Shown here: piece after piece, positions 1 to 6,628 of the stretch
How positions within the stretch are numbered: position 1 is the first letter of the stretch
How the letters are laid out: the number at the start of each line of letters is the position of its first letter
NCBI GenBank assembly: GCA_013153765.1
Contig: JAADDT010000123.1
Coordinates: 1-16,544, forward strand
Direction of reading: 5' to 3'
Origin: Aquificota bacterium
GTDB taxonomy: Bacteria > Aquificota > Aquificia > Aquificales > Hydrogenothermaceae
Length of the DNA: 16,544 nt
Notes under the pieces: generated by a model
Seen by the model: only the letters and a program-made list of their open reading frames with translations
Told to the model about the DNA's origin: nothing
The model's database searches: none
Made by a program: the position numbers and the translations under genes

Positions 1-231
1 CTGTTTTCTTTTGATGAAAACAACACCACCTTAAAAAAGTAAATGTCCACCACCAAAACAAAAATCACCCCTAAAATTATGGCTATTTTTTTCAATTTTT
101 TTCCCTTTTTTTAAATTTTTTTTAAATAAATTTAAACGATTTTTCGGCTGAAAGGAAGGGGAATATAACAGGAAGGTAGGTTTTTCCCTTTTGGTTTATA
201 ATGTTAACATCACGGCGGAAAGGAGTGTCAG
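1..231. other. AT-rich gene-free leader upstream of mtnP
   Basis: No complete gene is visible here. One + frame is open from base 1 to a TAA at 40-42 and could be the last 13 codons of a gene entering from the left, but so short a stretch cannot be confirmed. Bases about 60-150 are dominated by T and A homopolymer runs, broken only by short C and G stretches, with no hairpin in front of them that would make an intrinsic terminator. A small inverted repeat (GTTTTC at 3-8, GAAAAC at 16-21) lacks a following T tract. The A/T tracts may be bent or UP-element-like DNA ahead of the mtnP promoter; that is inference. Confidence 0.5.
197..202 (+). promoter_or_regulatory. Candidate -10 box for mtnP
   Basis: A perfect TATAAT lies 29 bases before the mtnP ATG. 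No good -35 hexamer is found 16-18 bases upstream (the sequence there is purine-rich), so the call rests on the -10 match and its position in the only gene-free stretch before mtnP. Confidence 0.45.
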
Positions 232-1074
232 ATGTTAGGAATACTTGGCGGAAGCGGTCTTTACAATATTGATGGTCTGAAGATTTTGGAAGAAAAAAAG
301 GTTATGACACCTTACGGCGAACCGTCAGACAGCTACATAATAGCCGAGTACGGCGGAAGGAAGGTGGTTTTCCTTCCCAGACACGGCAGGGGACACAGGT
401 ATCCACCTCACCTGATTAACTACAGGGCTAACCTGTGGGGCTTTAGGAAATTGGGAGTTGACAGGATACTTTCCGTAAGTGCGGTCGGCGGTATAAACCC
501 TCTGCTTCAGGCTGGGGATTTTGTTATTACAGACCAGTTTATAGACTTTACCAAAGTAAGACCTAACACCTTTTACGAAGGGGAATACACCATAAGGGAC
601 GGGACTGACGACAGGGAAGACCTTGTAAACCGCTACCTTTCAGAGGACAGAGTCGTCCACGTGGATATGACCCAGCCTTTCTGTCCGGTTATGAGGTCTT
701 TACTGGGAAGTATTATGGAGGAGAAGGGCTACAGGTACCACAGGAAAGGCACTTACGTGGCTACGGAAGGTCCCAGACTGGAAACTCCGGCGGAAATCAG
801 GGCTTTCGGACTGCTTGGAGGGGACGTGGTAGGTATGACCCTCGTGCCTGAGGTGGTGCTTGCAAGGGAACTGGCTATCCATTTTGCCTCCGTTAACGTG
901 GTTACCAATCTGGCGGCTGGTATTTCAGGTGAAAAGCTCACCTCTGACGAGGTTATTGAGATGATGCGGGCAAAGACGGAGGAACTGAAGCAGGTAATAC
1001 TTTCGTTCATACAGAAAATACCTGAAAAGCTGGAGTGTGGCTGTGATACGGTGCTTGAAGGGGCGGCAATATAG
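232..1074 (+). CDS. mtnP: Methylthioadenosine/methylthioinosine phosphorylase family
   Basis: A 280-aa phosphorylase of the MTAP/PNP trimeric family, which cleaves 5'-methylthio-nucleosides with phosphate to a free base and 5-methylthioribose-1-phosphate, salvaging the by-product of polyamine synthesis. Visible motifs: GGSGLY at 6-11 (phosphate loop), PRHGRGHRYPPH at 49-60 followed by INYRAN, EGPRLET at 179-185 and GMTLVPE at 201-207. The base-recognition position reads VTNLAAG with Asn226, as in 6-oxopurine-specific phosphorylases, rather than the Asp of adenine-specific MTAP, so methylthioinosine (or inosine/guanosine) may be the true substrate. A Cys-Gly-Cys at 269-271 near the C terminus recalls the CXC motif of thermophilic archaeal homologues. 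AGGAG at 221-225 is spaced 6 nt from the ATG. The gene appears monocistronic and its stop directly abuts the stop of the convergent SDR gene. Family certain, base specificity inferred. Confidence 0.9.
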   Translation: MLGILGGSGLYNIDGLKILEEKKVMTPYGEPSDSYIIAEYGGRKVVFLPRHGRGHRYPPHLINYRANLWGFRKLGVDRILSVSAVGGINPLLQAGDFVITDQFIDFTKVRPNTFYEGEYTIRDGTDDREDLVNRYLSEDRVVHVDMTQPFCPVMRSLLGSIMEEKGYRYHRKGTYVATEGPRLETPAEIRAFGLLGGDVVGMTLVPEVVLARELAIHFASVNVVTNLAAGISGEKLTSDEVIEMMRAKTEELKQVILSFIQKIPEKLECGCDTVLEGAAI

Positions 1075-1929
1075 TTATATTTTGAAAGCCACCTTCACCT
1101 GTCCCAGCAGGTCTTTCTGCGTTATGTGTTTTCCGGTGCAGACGTTGTCCCTTTCCAGAAGGTAAAGCTGGTCTTCCGTCATTGGGGGCTCTGGGAAAAG
1201 CCTGAACAGGGGAAGCATTATACGGAAGAATGAAGGGGGCATCTCAATAACCAGCCTTTTCCTGCCGATGTAAGAAAGGGCAAACTCAAAAAGCTCCTTG
1301 TAGCTCACTATCCTCGTTCCGCAAAGCTCCACAACCGTGTTTTTCAGCTCTTGGTCTGTTATTCCCTTTTTAAACGCCTTTACCACGTCGTCTATGTGTA
1401 CCGGCTGTACCTTACCTTTAGGGGCAAGTAAGACAGGCGTAAGCCGTGAAAACTTTTTCAGGTCTTCAAAAAGTTTTTGACCCTTTCCCAGTATGATTGA
1501 AGGTCTGAATATCAGGTAGTTTATACCGCTTTCCATCACAAGCCTTTCACCTTCAGCTTTTGTCCTTGCGTACCTGCTTTTTGACCTGCCGTCCGAACCG
1601 AGTGCTGACATCTGGAGGAACTTTTTGACGCCGGCTTTTTTACTTCCCTCTACAAGCTGTTTCGTGTAGTCAACGTGAACCTTTTCAAAGGTAAGACCCT
1701 TTGAAGGCTGTTCGTTCAAAATCCCAAGCAGGTTTACCACACAGTCCGGCTTATGCTCCTCAACCAGACCTGAAAGGTCTTCCGGAAAGTCAACCACCGT
1801 TATGTTTGGGCTGTCTGCAGGGATTTTTTCCCTGTCCCTTACGGGCAGTATTATCTGATGCTCTTTCTCAAGCTCGTCAACGAGGTGTTTGCCTACGAAA
1901 CCTGTTCCGCCTGTTATAAGTAGTTTCAT
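1075..1929 (-). CDS. NDUFA9-like atypical SDR (NAD(P)-binding epimerase family)
   Basis: A 284-aa extended/atypical short-chain dehydrogenase. The N terminus carries the Rossmann motif GGTGFVG at 7-13. Also visible are NLLGI at 66-70, Ser108 in the strand ending FLQMSALGS, the catalytic-type YARTK at 120-124 (YxxxK) and RPSIILG at 142-148. This arrangement resembles the NDUFA9/complex-I-associated SDR subgroup found widely in bacteria, where the substrate is mostly unknown. It may act in quinone or lipid metabolism or as an NAD(P)H-binding assembly factor, but nothing here decides that. It is the last gene of the operon: its ATG directly follows the TAA of the GGDEF gene (TAAATG), and a purine-rich GGGTGGAAGTGG within the end of that gene probably serves as ribosome binding site. 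The stop abuts the mtnP stop with no bases between. Confidence 0.8.
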   Translation of the reverse strand: MKLLITGGTGFVGKHLVDELEKEHQIILPVRDREKIPADSPNITVVDFPEDLSGLVEEHKPDCVVNLLGILNEQPSKGLTFEKVHVDYTKQLVEGSKKAGVKKFLQMSALGSDGRSKSRYARTKAEGERLVMESGINYLIFRPSIILGKGQKLFEDLKKFSRLTPVLLAPKGKVQPVHIDDVVKAFKKGITDQELKNTVVELCGTRIVSYKELFEFALSYIGRKRLVIEMPPSFFRIMLPLFRLFPEPPMTEDQLYLLERDNVCTGKHITQKDLLGQVKVAFKI

Positions 1930-3006
1930 TTAAGCCACTTCCACCCTGTTTTTACCCTTTTCACGGGCTTTGTAAACTGCCTCCGCTCCTCTAATGAGGA
2001 CGCTTTCAACAAAATCACTTTCCTTAACGTCCGTAATGCCGAAGCTGGCTGTGATGGACGCTGTTTCACCTTCTTTTGAAGGGATTTTTATCTTTCTGCC
2101 TTCAATTATTTTCCGCAACCTTTCTCCCACCTTTTCAGCCTTTTCCCTGTCCAGTCCGGTAAGGAGTATGGCGAACTTGTCCTCACCAAGCCTTGCCACC
2201 AGAGTGTTTGCACGCAGGTAAAACCTGAATATTTTTGCCAGCTCCTTCAAGACGGCGTCTATTCCCGCATCACCGTATTTTTCCCTGACTTCCTCTATCC
2301 TGTCAACCTCAACTATTATTACAGAAGCGGGATAACCTTTTTCCTTCCTGTCCTTTATGGCGTCTTCCACAGCTCTTTCAAACCGTTGCCTGTTTACCAT
2401 ACCTGTAAGAAGGTCAATGGAAGCTTCCTTTTTAGCCGCCGCCAGCTCCTCCTTCAACGCCTCCAGCTCCGAGTGGTAAGCCTTCAGCTCTTCCTTAAGC
2501 TTTTTGTTGTCCGTCTGGAGTTTCCTTAACAGGTGGAGTATTTCTATAACAGCATCGTTAACCGCTTCCGAATTTACCTCCTTTTTTACCTTTACAAGCC
2601 TGTCTGCGTGGCTGTCTATCTTTTCCTGATGGTCCTCAAGGTTAGCAATCAGCTCCCTTATCGTGCCGTCTATCCTGCCGGCTATCTCCTTGAACTTTTC
2701 AGCCATTTCTGAAGACAGGCTGTCCTTCCCTGCGTCAACCTTTATGGACTGGTAGTCTTCCCTGTAAAGCTCCTTGTATAACTCTATCAGCTGTAAGTCG
2801 TCAAGCTCCTTGTTCTGCTCAGCCAGAGAACAGAATATATAAAACCACTTTTCGTAGTTAACAGGTATGGGAGGTATGTTGTGCTTTATCAGAAAGCTCA
2901 GCTCCTTCCTGACGATGTTCATCAAAAACTTAATGTCGTCGTGATCTAACTTTTTTTCTTCCTTTAAACGGTTGTAAAAACCGCAGTTTACCCTATTTCC
3001 AGACAT
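1930..3006 (-). CDS. Degenerate GGDEF-domain protein with N-terminal helical domain
   Basis: A 358-aa protein. Residues about 20-85 resemble the helical N-terminal domain seen in many diguanylate cyclases (PVNYEKWF at 48-55). About 100-195 is predicted coiled coil (Glu/Lys/Leu-rich), and 198-358 is a GGDEF fold beginning DLLTGMVNR. The signature is changed: GEDKF at 274-278 replaces GG(D/E)EF, losing the second Gly and the metal-binding Glu. The usual DxD of the metal site reads EVD at 233-235, and the I-site RxxD reads RANT at 265-268, so product inhibition would be lost too. It may be an inactive GTP or c-di-GMP sensor, or an enzyme with altered activity. No membrane segment or signal peptide is visible, so it should be cytoplasmic. 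Start supported by GAGGGAAGGGG just upstream. It lies 10 bp after the U32 gene and abuts the SDR gene, so is probably co-transcribed. Confidence 0.85.
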   Translation of the reverse strand: MSGNRVNCGFYNRLKEEKKLDHDDIKFLMNIVRKELSFLIKHNIPPIPVNYEKWFYIFCSLAEQNKELDDLQLIELYKELYREDYQSIKVDAGKDSLSSEMAEKFKEIAGRIDGTIRELIANLEDHQEKIDSHADRLVKVKKEVNSEAVNDAVIEILHLLRKLQTDNKKLKEELKAYHSELEALKEELAAAKKEASIDLLTGMVNRQRFERAVEDAIKDRKEKGYPASVIIVEVDRIEEVREKYGDAGIDAVLKELAKIFRFYLRANTLVARLGEDKFAILLTGLDREKAEKVGERLRKIIEGRKIKIPSKEGETASITASFGITDVKESDFVESVLIRGAEAVYKAREKGKNRVEVA

Positions 3007-3016
3007 ACCCCTTCCC

Positions 3017-4255
3017 TCAGCCGGTAAGTATTTCTTTTTGCTCCCTGCTTTCGGAACCTTCTACCTCCTTTATTAAATAGACCTTATCTCCGACCCTTAC
3101 CCTTTCCTCCGTTTTCAGTCCAACGACCATTCCTTTTTCCGCTTTGTTTATGTTTTTCCTCTCAACCTGCATTGACAGGACTTTCTGCCTTACCAGACCT
3201 GTCTTTTTCCCTATTATGTGTATGGTGTCTCCTATCTCCACCGGATTGTCTATTACCTTTAGCTCGGCAACGCTTATTTTAGGATAGAACTTTACTATTT
3301 CTCCAACGAAGACCTTCTTTTCCTTGGCAACAGACCTGTTTAAGCCGAAGCCTCCTTTACCGAAGTAAAAACCGCTGTCCCACTGCCTATGGTAAACCCT
3401 TTCCAGCCTGTCCACCAAATCCTGCCAGCCTTTTTTGTTCCACTGTCCCTCAAGTATCCTGTCCCTTGCCTCCCTGTAAGCCGAAACCACCATATAGGCG
3501 TAATCAACGTTTTTGTTCCTTCCTTCTATCTTCCAGCTGTCAGCCCAGATAAGTTTGTCCGCAAAGTTCAAGGTCATCAGGTCTTTTGCTGACAGTATGT
3601 AGTCCGAACCTAAAAAGAATTCCGTTCCCGTGTTTTTGGATACTATCTTCACGTCAAACTCGTGCCTGCATACCTGATAGCATTCACCCCTGTTTGCGGA
3701 CTTTTCAAAAACGTCGTGTGAAAGGAAACACCTGCCGGAGACAGCCATACACATTGCACCGTGTACGAATATTTCTATCTCAAGGTTTGTTTTTTTCTTT
3801 ATGTCCAGCAAACCCTGTAGCTTTACCTCCCTTGCAGGGACTATCCTTTTTATTCCCATCTGCTCGTAAAACTTCGCCGCCTGTGAGTTTGAGACGGAAG
3901 CCATAGTTGAAAGGTGCGTTTCCAGTCCAAGCTCTAAAGATTTGGACAGGACTGCCATGTCCCAGCCGACAACCGCGTCAACACCTATCTCTTTAAGCTG
4001 GTGGAGTGTTTCGTTTATGTAAGGCAGGTCTTCCTCAAAGACAATGGAATTTAAGACAACGTATTGTCTTACTCCCGCATCTGCGGTTATTTTCCTTACT
4101 TCCTTAACGTCCTCAATGGTGAAGGTCGTTTTCAAAGCACGCTGGTTTATTTTACCTACACCCATATATACCGCATCGGCTCCTGCCTTTATGACAGCAG
4201 ACAAACCTTCGTAATGTCCGACAGGGGCAAGTATTTCCGGCTTTTTTCCAGCCAT
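3017..4255 (-). CDS. Peptidase U32 family protein, TrhP-like tRNA hydroxylase
   Basis: A 412-aa protein. Despite the family name, characterised long members (TrhP/YegQ type) hydroxylate tRNA uridine-34 with prephenate, using an iron-sulfur cluster. The U32 signature is complete: E161-x-F-x2-G-A-M-C169-x4-G-x-C176-x-x-S. C192 and C196 in the following GECYQVC segment make four Cys able to hold a 4Fe-4S cluster. Residues about 5-150 form the TIM-barrel start (APVGHYEGLSAVIKAGADAVY). Residues about 312-397 (FVGEIVKFYP to KVYLIKE) are the U32 C-terminal beta domain. The ATG at 4255 is chosen over an in-frame ATG at 4360 because a full AGGAGG stands just before it, it begins with the typical family N terminus, and the longer version adds only a hydrophobic, Cys-containing stretch covering the promoter region. 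First gene of a probable operon with the GGDEF and SDR genes. The exact RNA target is inferred. Confidence 0.85.
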   Translation of the reverse strand: MAGKKPEILAPVGHYEGLSAVIKAGADAVYMGVGKINQRALKTTFTIEDVKEVRKITADAGVRQYVVLNSIVFEEDLPYINETLHQLKEIGVDAVVGWDMAVLSKSLELGLETHLSTMASVSNSQAAKFYEQMGIKRIVPAREVKLQGLLDIKKKTNLEIEIFVHGAMCMAVSGRCFLSHDVFEKSANRGECYQVCRHEFDVKIVSKNTGTEFFLGSDYILSAKDLMTLNFADKLIWADSWKIEGRNKNVDYAYMVVSAYREARDRILEGQWNKKGWQDLVDRLERVYHRQWDSGFYFGKGGFGLNRSVAKEKKVFVGEIVKFYPKISVAELKVIDNPVEIGDTIHIIGKKTGLVRQKVLSMQVERKNINKAEKGMVVGLKTEERVRVGDKVYLIKEVEGSESREQKEILTG

Positions 4256-4260
4256 AAAAT

Positions 4261-4266
4261 CCTCCT
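4261..4266 (-). promoter_or_regulatory. Shine-Dalgarno site fixing the U32 gene start
   Basis: On the minus strand this reads AGGAGG, perfectly complementary to the 16S 3' end, spaced 5 nt (ATTTT) from the ATG at 4255. It rules in the 412-aa form and argues against the longer in-frame start at 4360. Confidence 0.85.
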
Positions 4267-4283
4267 TCAATAATAAATATAAA

Positions 4284-4297
4284 TACAATATATTGTA
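4284..4297. promoter_or_regulatory. Perfect 14-bp palindrome, candidate operator
   Basis: TACAATATATTGTA reads the same on both strands. It lies in the 147-bp divergent region between the U32 gene and trpC, over the best minus-strand -10 candidate, a usual position for a repressor dimer site. AT-rich DNA yields chance palindromes more readily, so the operator role is inference. Confidence 0.4.
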
Positions 4298-4314
4298 AGT
4301 GAAACAGGATACAA
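4287..4314 (-). promoter_or_regulatory. Candidate promoter for the U32-GGDEF-SDR operon
   Basis: On the minus strand, TTGTAT (-35) is followed after 16 bases by TATATT (-10, at 4292-4287). The start of transcription would fall near 4280, leaving a short leader with the AGGAGG site. The -10 lies inside the 14-bp palindrome. No other minus-strand promoter is apparent inside the operon. Confidence 0.35.
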
Positions 4315-4342
4315 AAAATACCATCAAAAACCGTCCCTGACC

Positions 4343-4373
4343 TTGACAGAAATCACTCAATTTTTATTACAAT
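4343..4373 (+). promoter_or_regulatory. Candidate sigma-70-type promoter for trpC
   Basis: A perfect TTGACA at 4343-4348 is followed by TACAAT at 4368-4373 (19-bp spacer) or TATTAC at 4365-4370 (16-bp spacer). The leader to the trpC TTG would be roughly 20-25 bases. No leader peptide rich in Trp, T-box or attenuator is present in so short a leader. Confidence 0.6.
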
Positions 4374-4402
4374 GGTTATAACTAAAAAAAGGAGTTTATA
4401 AC

Positions 4403-5185
4403 TTGGATATTTTAGACAGGATAGTCCAGACCAAAAGGGAAGAGCTTCTTGACTACACCCCTGACTACATATCCTATCTGGAAAAAAAGATTTTAGGCAG
4501 GGACGGTGTAAGGGACTTCCCTTCCGCACTGAAGAAAGAAGGGATTAACATAATCGCCGAAATAAAAAAAGCCTCTCCATCAAAGGGCATTATCAGGGAG
4601 GATTTTGACCCTGTTAAGATAGCGAAAATATACGAGGAAAACGGGGCGTCAGCAATATCCGTCCTTACGGACAAGGTGTATTTCAAGGGGGACGTGGTTT
4701 TCCTCAAGATGGTAAGGCAGGTAGTATCCGTTCCCGTGTTGAGGAAGGATTTTATCATAGACAAAAGGCAGATATTGGAAGCGTTTGCTTACGGTTCTGA
4801 CAGCTTCCTTCTGATAGCGGGCATACTTACCGAACCCCAGCTAAGGGAACTTATCAATTACGGAAGGGAGTTCGGTATGGAACCGCTGGTTGAAATACAC
4901 ACTTTTGAGGAGGGGGCAAAATCCCTTATGGCAGGGGCAAAGATAATAGGCATAAACAACAGGGATTTAAAGACCTTCAAGGTGGACATAAACCGTTCAA
5001 AGGAGCTTGCACCGAAGATGAAGGAGATGGGGGCTGAAATCGTGGTGGCTGAAAGTGGCATATCCACGAGGGAGGAGATACTGGAACTGAAGAAGCACGG
5101 CGTTGACGCCTTCCTGATAGGTGAAAGCCTTATGAGGGAAAAGGACATAGGCAGAAAACTCCGCCAATTACTTGGGAAGGAATAA
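4403..5185 (+). CDS. trpC: Indole-3-glycerol phosphate synthase
   Basis: A 260-aa TIM-barrel enzyme that closes 1-(2-carboxyphenylamino)-1-deoxyribulose 5-phosphate to indole-3-glycerol phosphate in tryptophan synthesis. Family residues are in place: IIAEIKKASPSKG with E53, K55 and S58, the catalytic lysine K115 in LRKDFI, E164 in LVEIH, N185 in GINNRDL, and E217-S218-G in the phosphate-binding strand. Length is normal for a monofunctional TrpC. The start is TTG at 4403, supported by AGGAG at 4390-4394 with 8-nt spacing, and the protein begins with the usual DRIVQTKREE helix. It stands alone, with no other trp gene beside it, as is common in Aquificota where biosynthetic operons are dispersed. 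It is transcribed divergently from the U32 operon. Confidence 0.95.
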   Translation: MDILDRIVQTKREELLDYTPDYISYLEKKILGRDGVRDFPSALKKEGINIIAEIKKASPSKGIIREDFDPVKIAKIYEENGASAISVLTDKVYFKGDVVFLKMVRQVVSVPVLRKDFIIDKRQILEAFAYGSDSFLLIAGILTEPQLRELINYGREFGMEPLVEIHTFEEGAKSLMAGAKIIGINNRDLKTFKVDINRSKELAPKMKEMGAEIVVAESGISTREEILELKKHGVDAFLIGESLMREKDIGRKLRQLLGKE

Positions 5186-5186
5186 C

Positions 5187-5215
5187 CGGACATTTTTTCG
5201 TTTTTAAATTATAAT
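5187..5215 (+). promoter_or_regulatory. Candidate promoter for the ATPase/DUF234 gene
   Basis: CGGACA (4 of 6 matches to TTGACA) at 5187-5192 is followed after 17 bases by a perfect TATAAT at 5210-5215. Transcription would start near 5222, about 27 bases before the ATG. The promoter begins right behind the trpC stop, so the downstream gene need not depend on trpC transcription. Confidence 0.5.
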
Positions 5216-5229
5216 AATCTGAAAACGAA
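5197..5229. repeat. 8-bp inverted repeat bracketing a -10 box
   Basis: TTCGTTTT at 5197-5204 and AAAACGAA at 5222-5229 are exact inverted copies, 17 bases apart, with TATAAT between them. The right arm is followed by TTTTTT (5230-5235), so it could act as a weak terminator for trpC, but the stem is AT-rich with a long loop. Its placement around the -10 box and start point fits an operator equally well. Confidence 0.35.
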
Positions 5230-5248
5230 TTTTTTATTTAAAAAGCCG

Positions 5249-6628
5249 ATGGTTTTTATAAACAGGGAAAAGGAACTCCAAACTTTAGAAAGGGAATACA
5301 GGAAAAGCGGTTCTTCCTTCGTTGTTATTTACGGAAGGCGGAGAGTGGGGAAAACAGCCTTAATTGAAAATTTTATTAAGGATAAACTGGCAATTTACTT
5401 CCTTGCTGACCTGCAAAACGAGAAACTCCAGCTTGAAAGGTTCAAGATGGTAGCTGGGGAAAGTCTGGGGGACGATCTTTTAAAGAAAATTCAGGTAAAC
5501 GACTGGGAAACCCTGTTCCGGTATATCTTACAGAAGGAATACAATGAAAAGCTTATAATCGTTATAGACGAGTTCCAATACCTTGCAAAGGTTAACAAAG
5601 CAGTACCGTCCATATTTCAGGCACTATGGGATAGGCTGTTGAAGGATAGAAACGTTATGCTTATCCTGTCCGGTTCTTTAATAAGCCTTATGTACGATAT
5701 AGCACTTAACTATTCAAGCCCGCTGTACGGCAGACGGACTTCACAGATTAAACTCCAATCTATGGATTTTTTCAATTTTAAAAAGTTCTTTCAAACGGAA
5801 GACAGGGATAAACTGTTGCAGTTTTACAGTGTTATAGGTGGAATACCGAAGTACGTGGAATTTTTTGACGGCAGTAAGGACGTTTTTTCAAACATTAAGG
5901 AAAGCGTACTTGACAGGAACAGCTTCCTGTACGAGGAGCCGAAATTCATACTGAAAGACGAAATAAAAGAGCCTATAACGTATTTCTCCATACTACAGAT
6001 AATCTCCCAAGGGGAGCATAAGATAGGTAAAATCGCCTCAAAACTGGGAATGGAAACGAAAAACCTTACCTCCTTTATGGAAAGGCTTATAGAACTGGAA
6101 ATACTTGAAAGACAGGTGCCTATAACGGAAGAAAACCCTTCAAAAAGCAAAAAAGGACTTTACTTCATAAAGGATAACTTCTTCCGGTTCTGGTTCCGTT
6201 ATGTATTTCCTTACCAGAGCTTCCTTGAAACGGAAAGGTACGAACTGGTTCTTGAAAAGATAAAATCGGACTTTAAAGGTCTTGTCTCTTTTGTTTTTGA
6301 GAACGTTTCCCGTGATTTTGTCCTGTACAAAGCTGACCTTCCTTTTCCGGTCAGGAAGGTTGGAAGGTGGTGGGATAGGGATAAAGAGATAGACGTTGTG
6401 GCTTTAGGGGACAGGGAGGTTCTGTTCGGGGAATGTAAGTACTGGGACAAGCCTGTGGGAGTTGATGTTTTACGACAGCTAAAAAAAACAGCCGGTTATG
6501 TGGACTGGAAAAAAGGGGAAAGGAAGGAGTTCTTTGCACTGTTCTCAAGGTCTGGCTTTACGGAACAGCTTAAAGAGACCGCTTCAAGGGAAAAAAACGT
6601 TTTTCTCTACAGTCTGGACAATTTTTAA
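5249..6628 (+). CDS. AAA-type ATPase with C-terminal DUF234 nuclease-like domain
   Basis: A 459-aa protein of the archaeal-ATPase (ATP_bind_2/DUF234) type. Walker A GRRRVGKT is at 29-36, Walker B LIIVIDEF at 102-109 with D107/E108, and a sensor-like strand LILSGS at 138-143. Residues about 245-295 look like a winged helix (IGKIASKLGM, then FMERLIELEILER). FFRFWFRYVFP at 311-321 is typical of the DUF234 junction. The C-terminal part holds a PD-(D/E)XK-like set: D382 in EIDVV and E395-x-K397 in FGECKY. Members are common in archaea and thermophilic bacteria and their role is unsettled; defence, toxin-like and membrane-linked roles have been suggested. No Shine-Dalgarno is seen before the ATG (the preceding bases are TTTAAAAAGCCG). 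It has its own promoter candidate and no functional partner, so may be an accessory gene among core genes. The 3' end overlaps the convergent phosphatase gene by 4 bp. Confidence 0.85.
   Translation: MVFINREKELQTLEREYRKSGSSFVVIYGRRRVGKTALIENFIKDKLAIYFLADLQNEKLQLERFKMVAGESLGDDLLKKIQVNDWETLFRYILQKEYNEKLIIVIDEFQYLAKVNKAVPSIFQALWDRLLKDRNVMLILSGSLISLMYDIALNYSSPLYGRRTSQIKLQSMDFFNFKKFFQTEDRDKLLQFYSVIGGIPKYVEFFDGSKDVFSNIKESVLDRNSFLYEEPKFILKDEIKEPITYFSILQIISQGEHKIGKIASKLGMETKNLTSFMERLIELEILERQVPITEENPSKSKKGLYFIKDNFFRFWFRYVFPYQSFLETERYELVLEKIKSDFKGLVSFVFENVSRDFVLYKADLPFPVRKVGRWWDRDKEIDVVALGDREVLFGECKYWDKPVGVDVLRQLKKTAGYVDWKKGERKEFFALFSRSGFTEQLKETASREKNVFLYSLDNF

Noticed and set aside
10..35. Minus-strand gene start leaving the window to the left, with an AAGGTGG-like ribosome site
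   Set aside because: The site is imperfect and lies too close to the GTG/TTG candidates, and fewer than ten codons are visible.
1..42. C-terminal end of a + strand gene entering from the left (open frame ending in TAA at 40-42)
   Set aside because: Only 13 codons are available; another frame is also open over most of this distance, and no family motif can be seen, so it is mentioned but not called as a gene.
3586..3906. 106-codon + strand open frame inside the U32 gene, and similar long antisense frames elsewhere (for example 8714-9214 on the minus strand)
   Set aside because: They lie antisense to genes with complete catalytic motifs, are rich in Ser/Phe/Pro from reversed Lys/Glu codons, and show no domain or ribosome site.
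4256..4360. Longer U32 protein starting at 4360 with a hydrophobic N-terminal segment (possible signal or membrane helix)
   Set aside because: The segment covers the promoter and the palindrome, while a full AGGAGG marks the ATG at 4255 and the family begins there. The hydrophobic stretch comes from translating AT-rich intergenic DNA.
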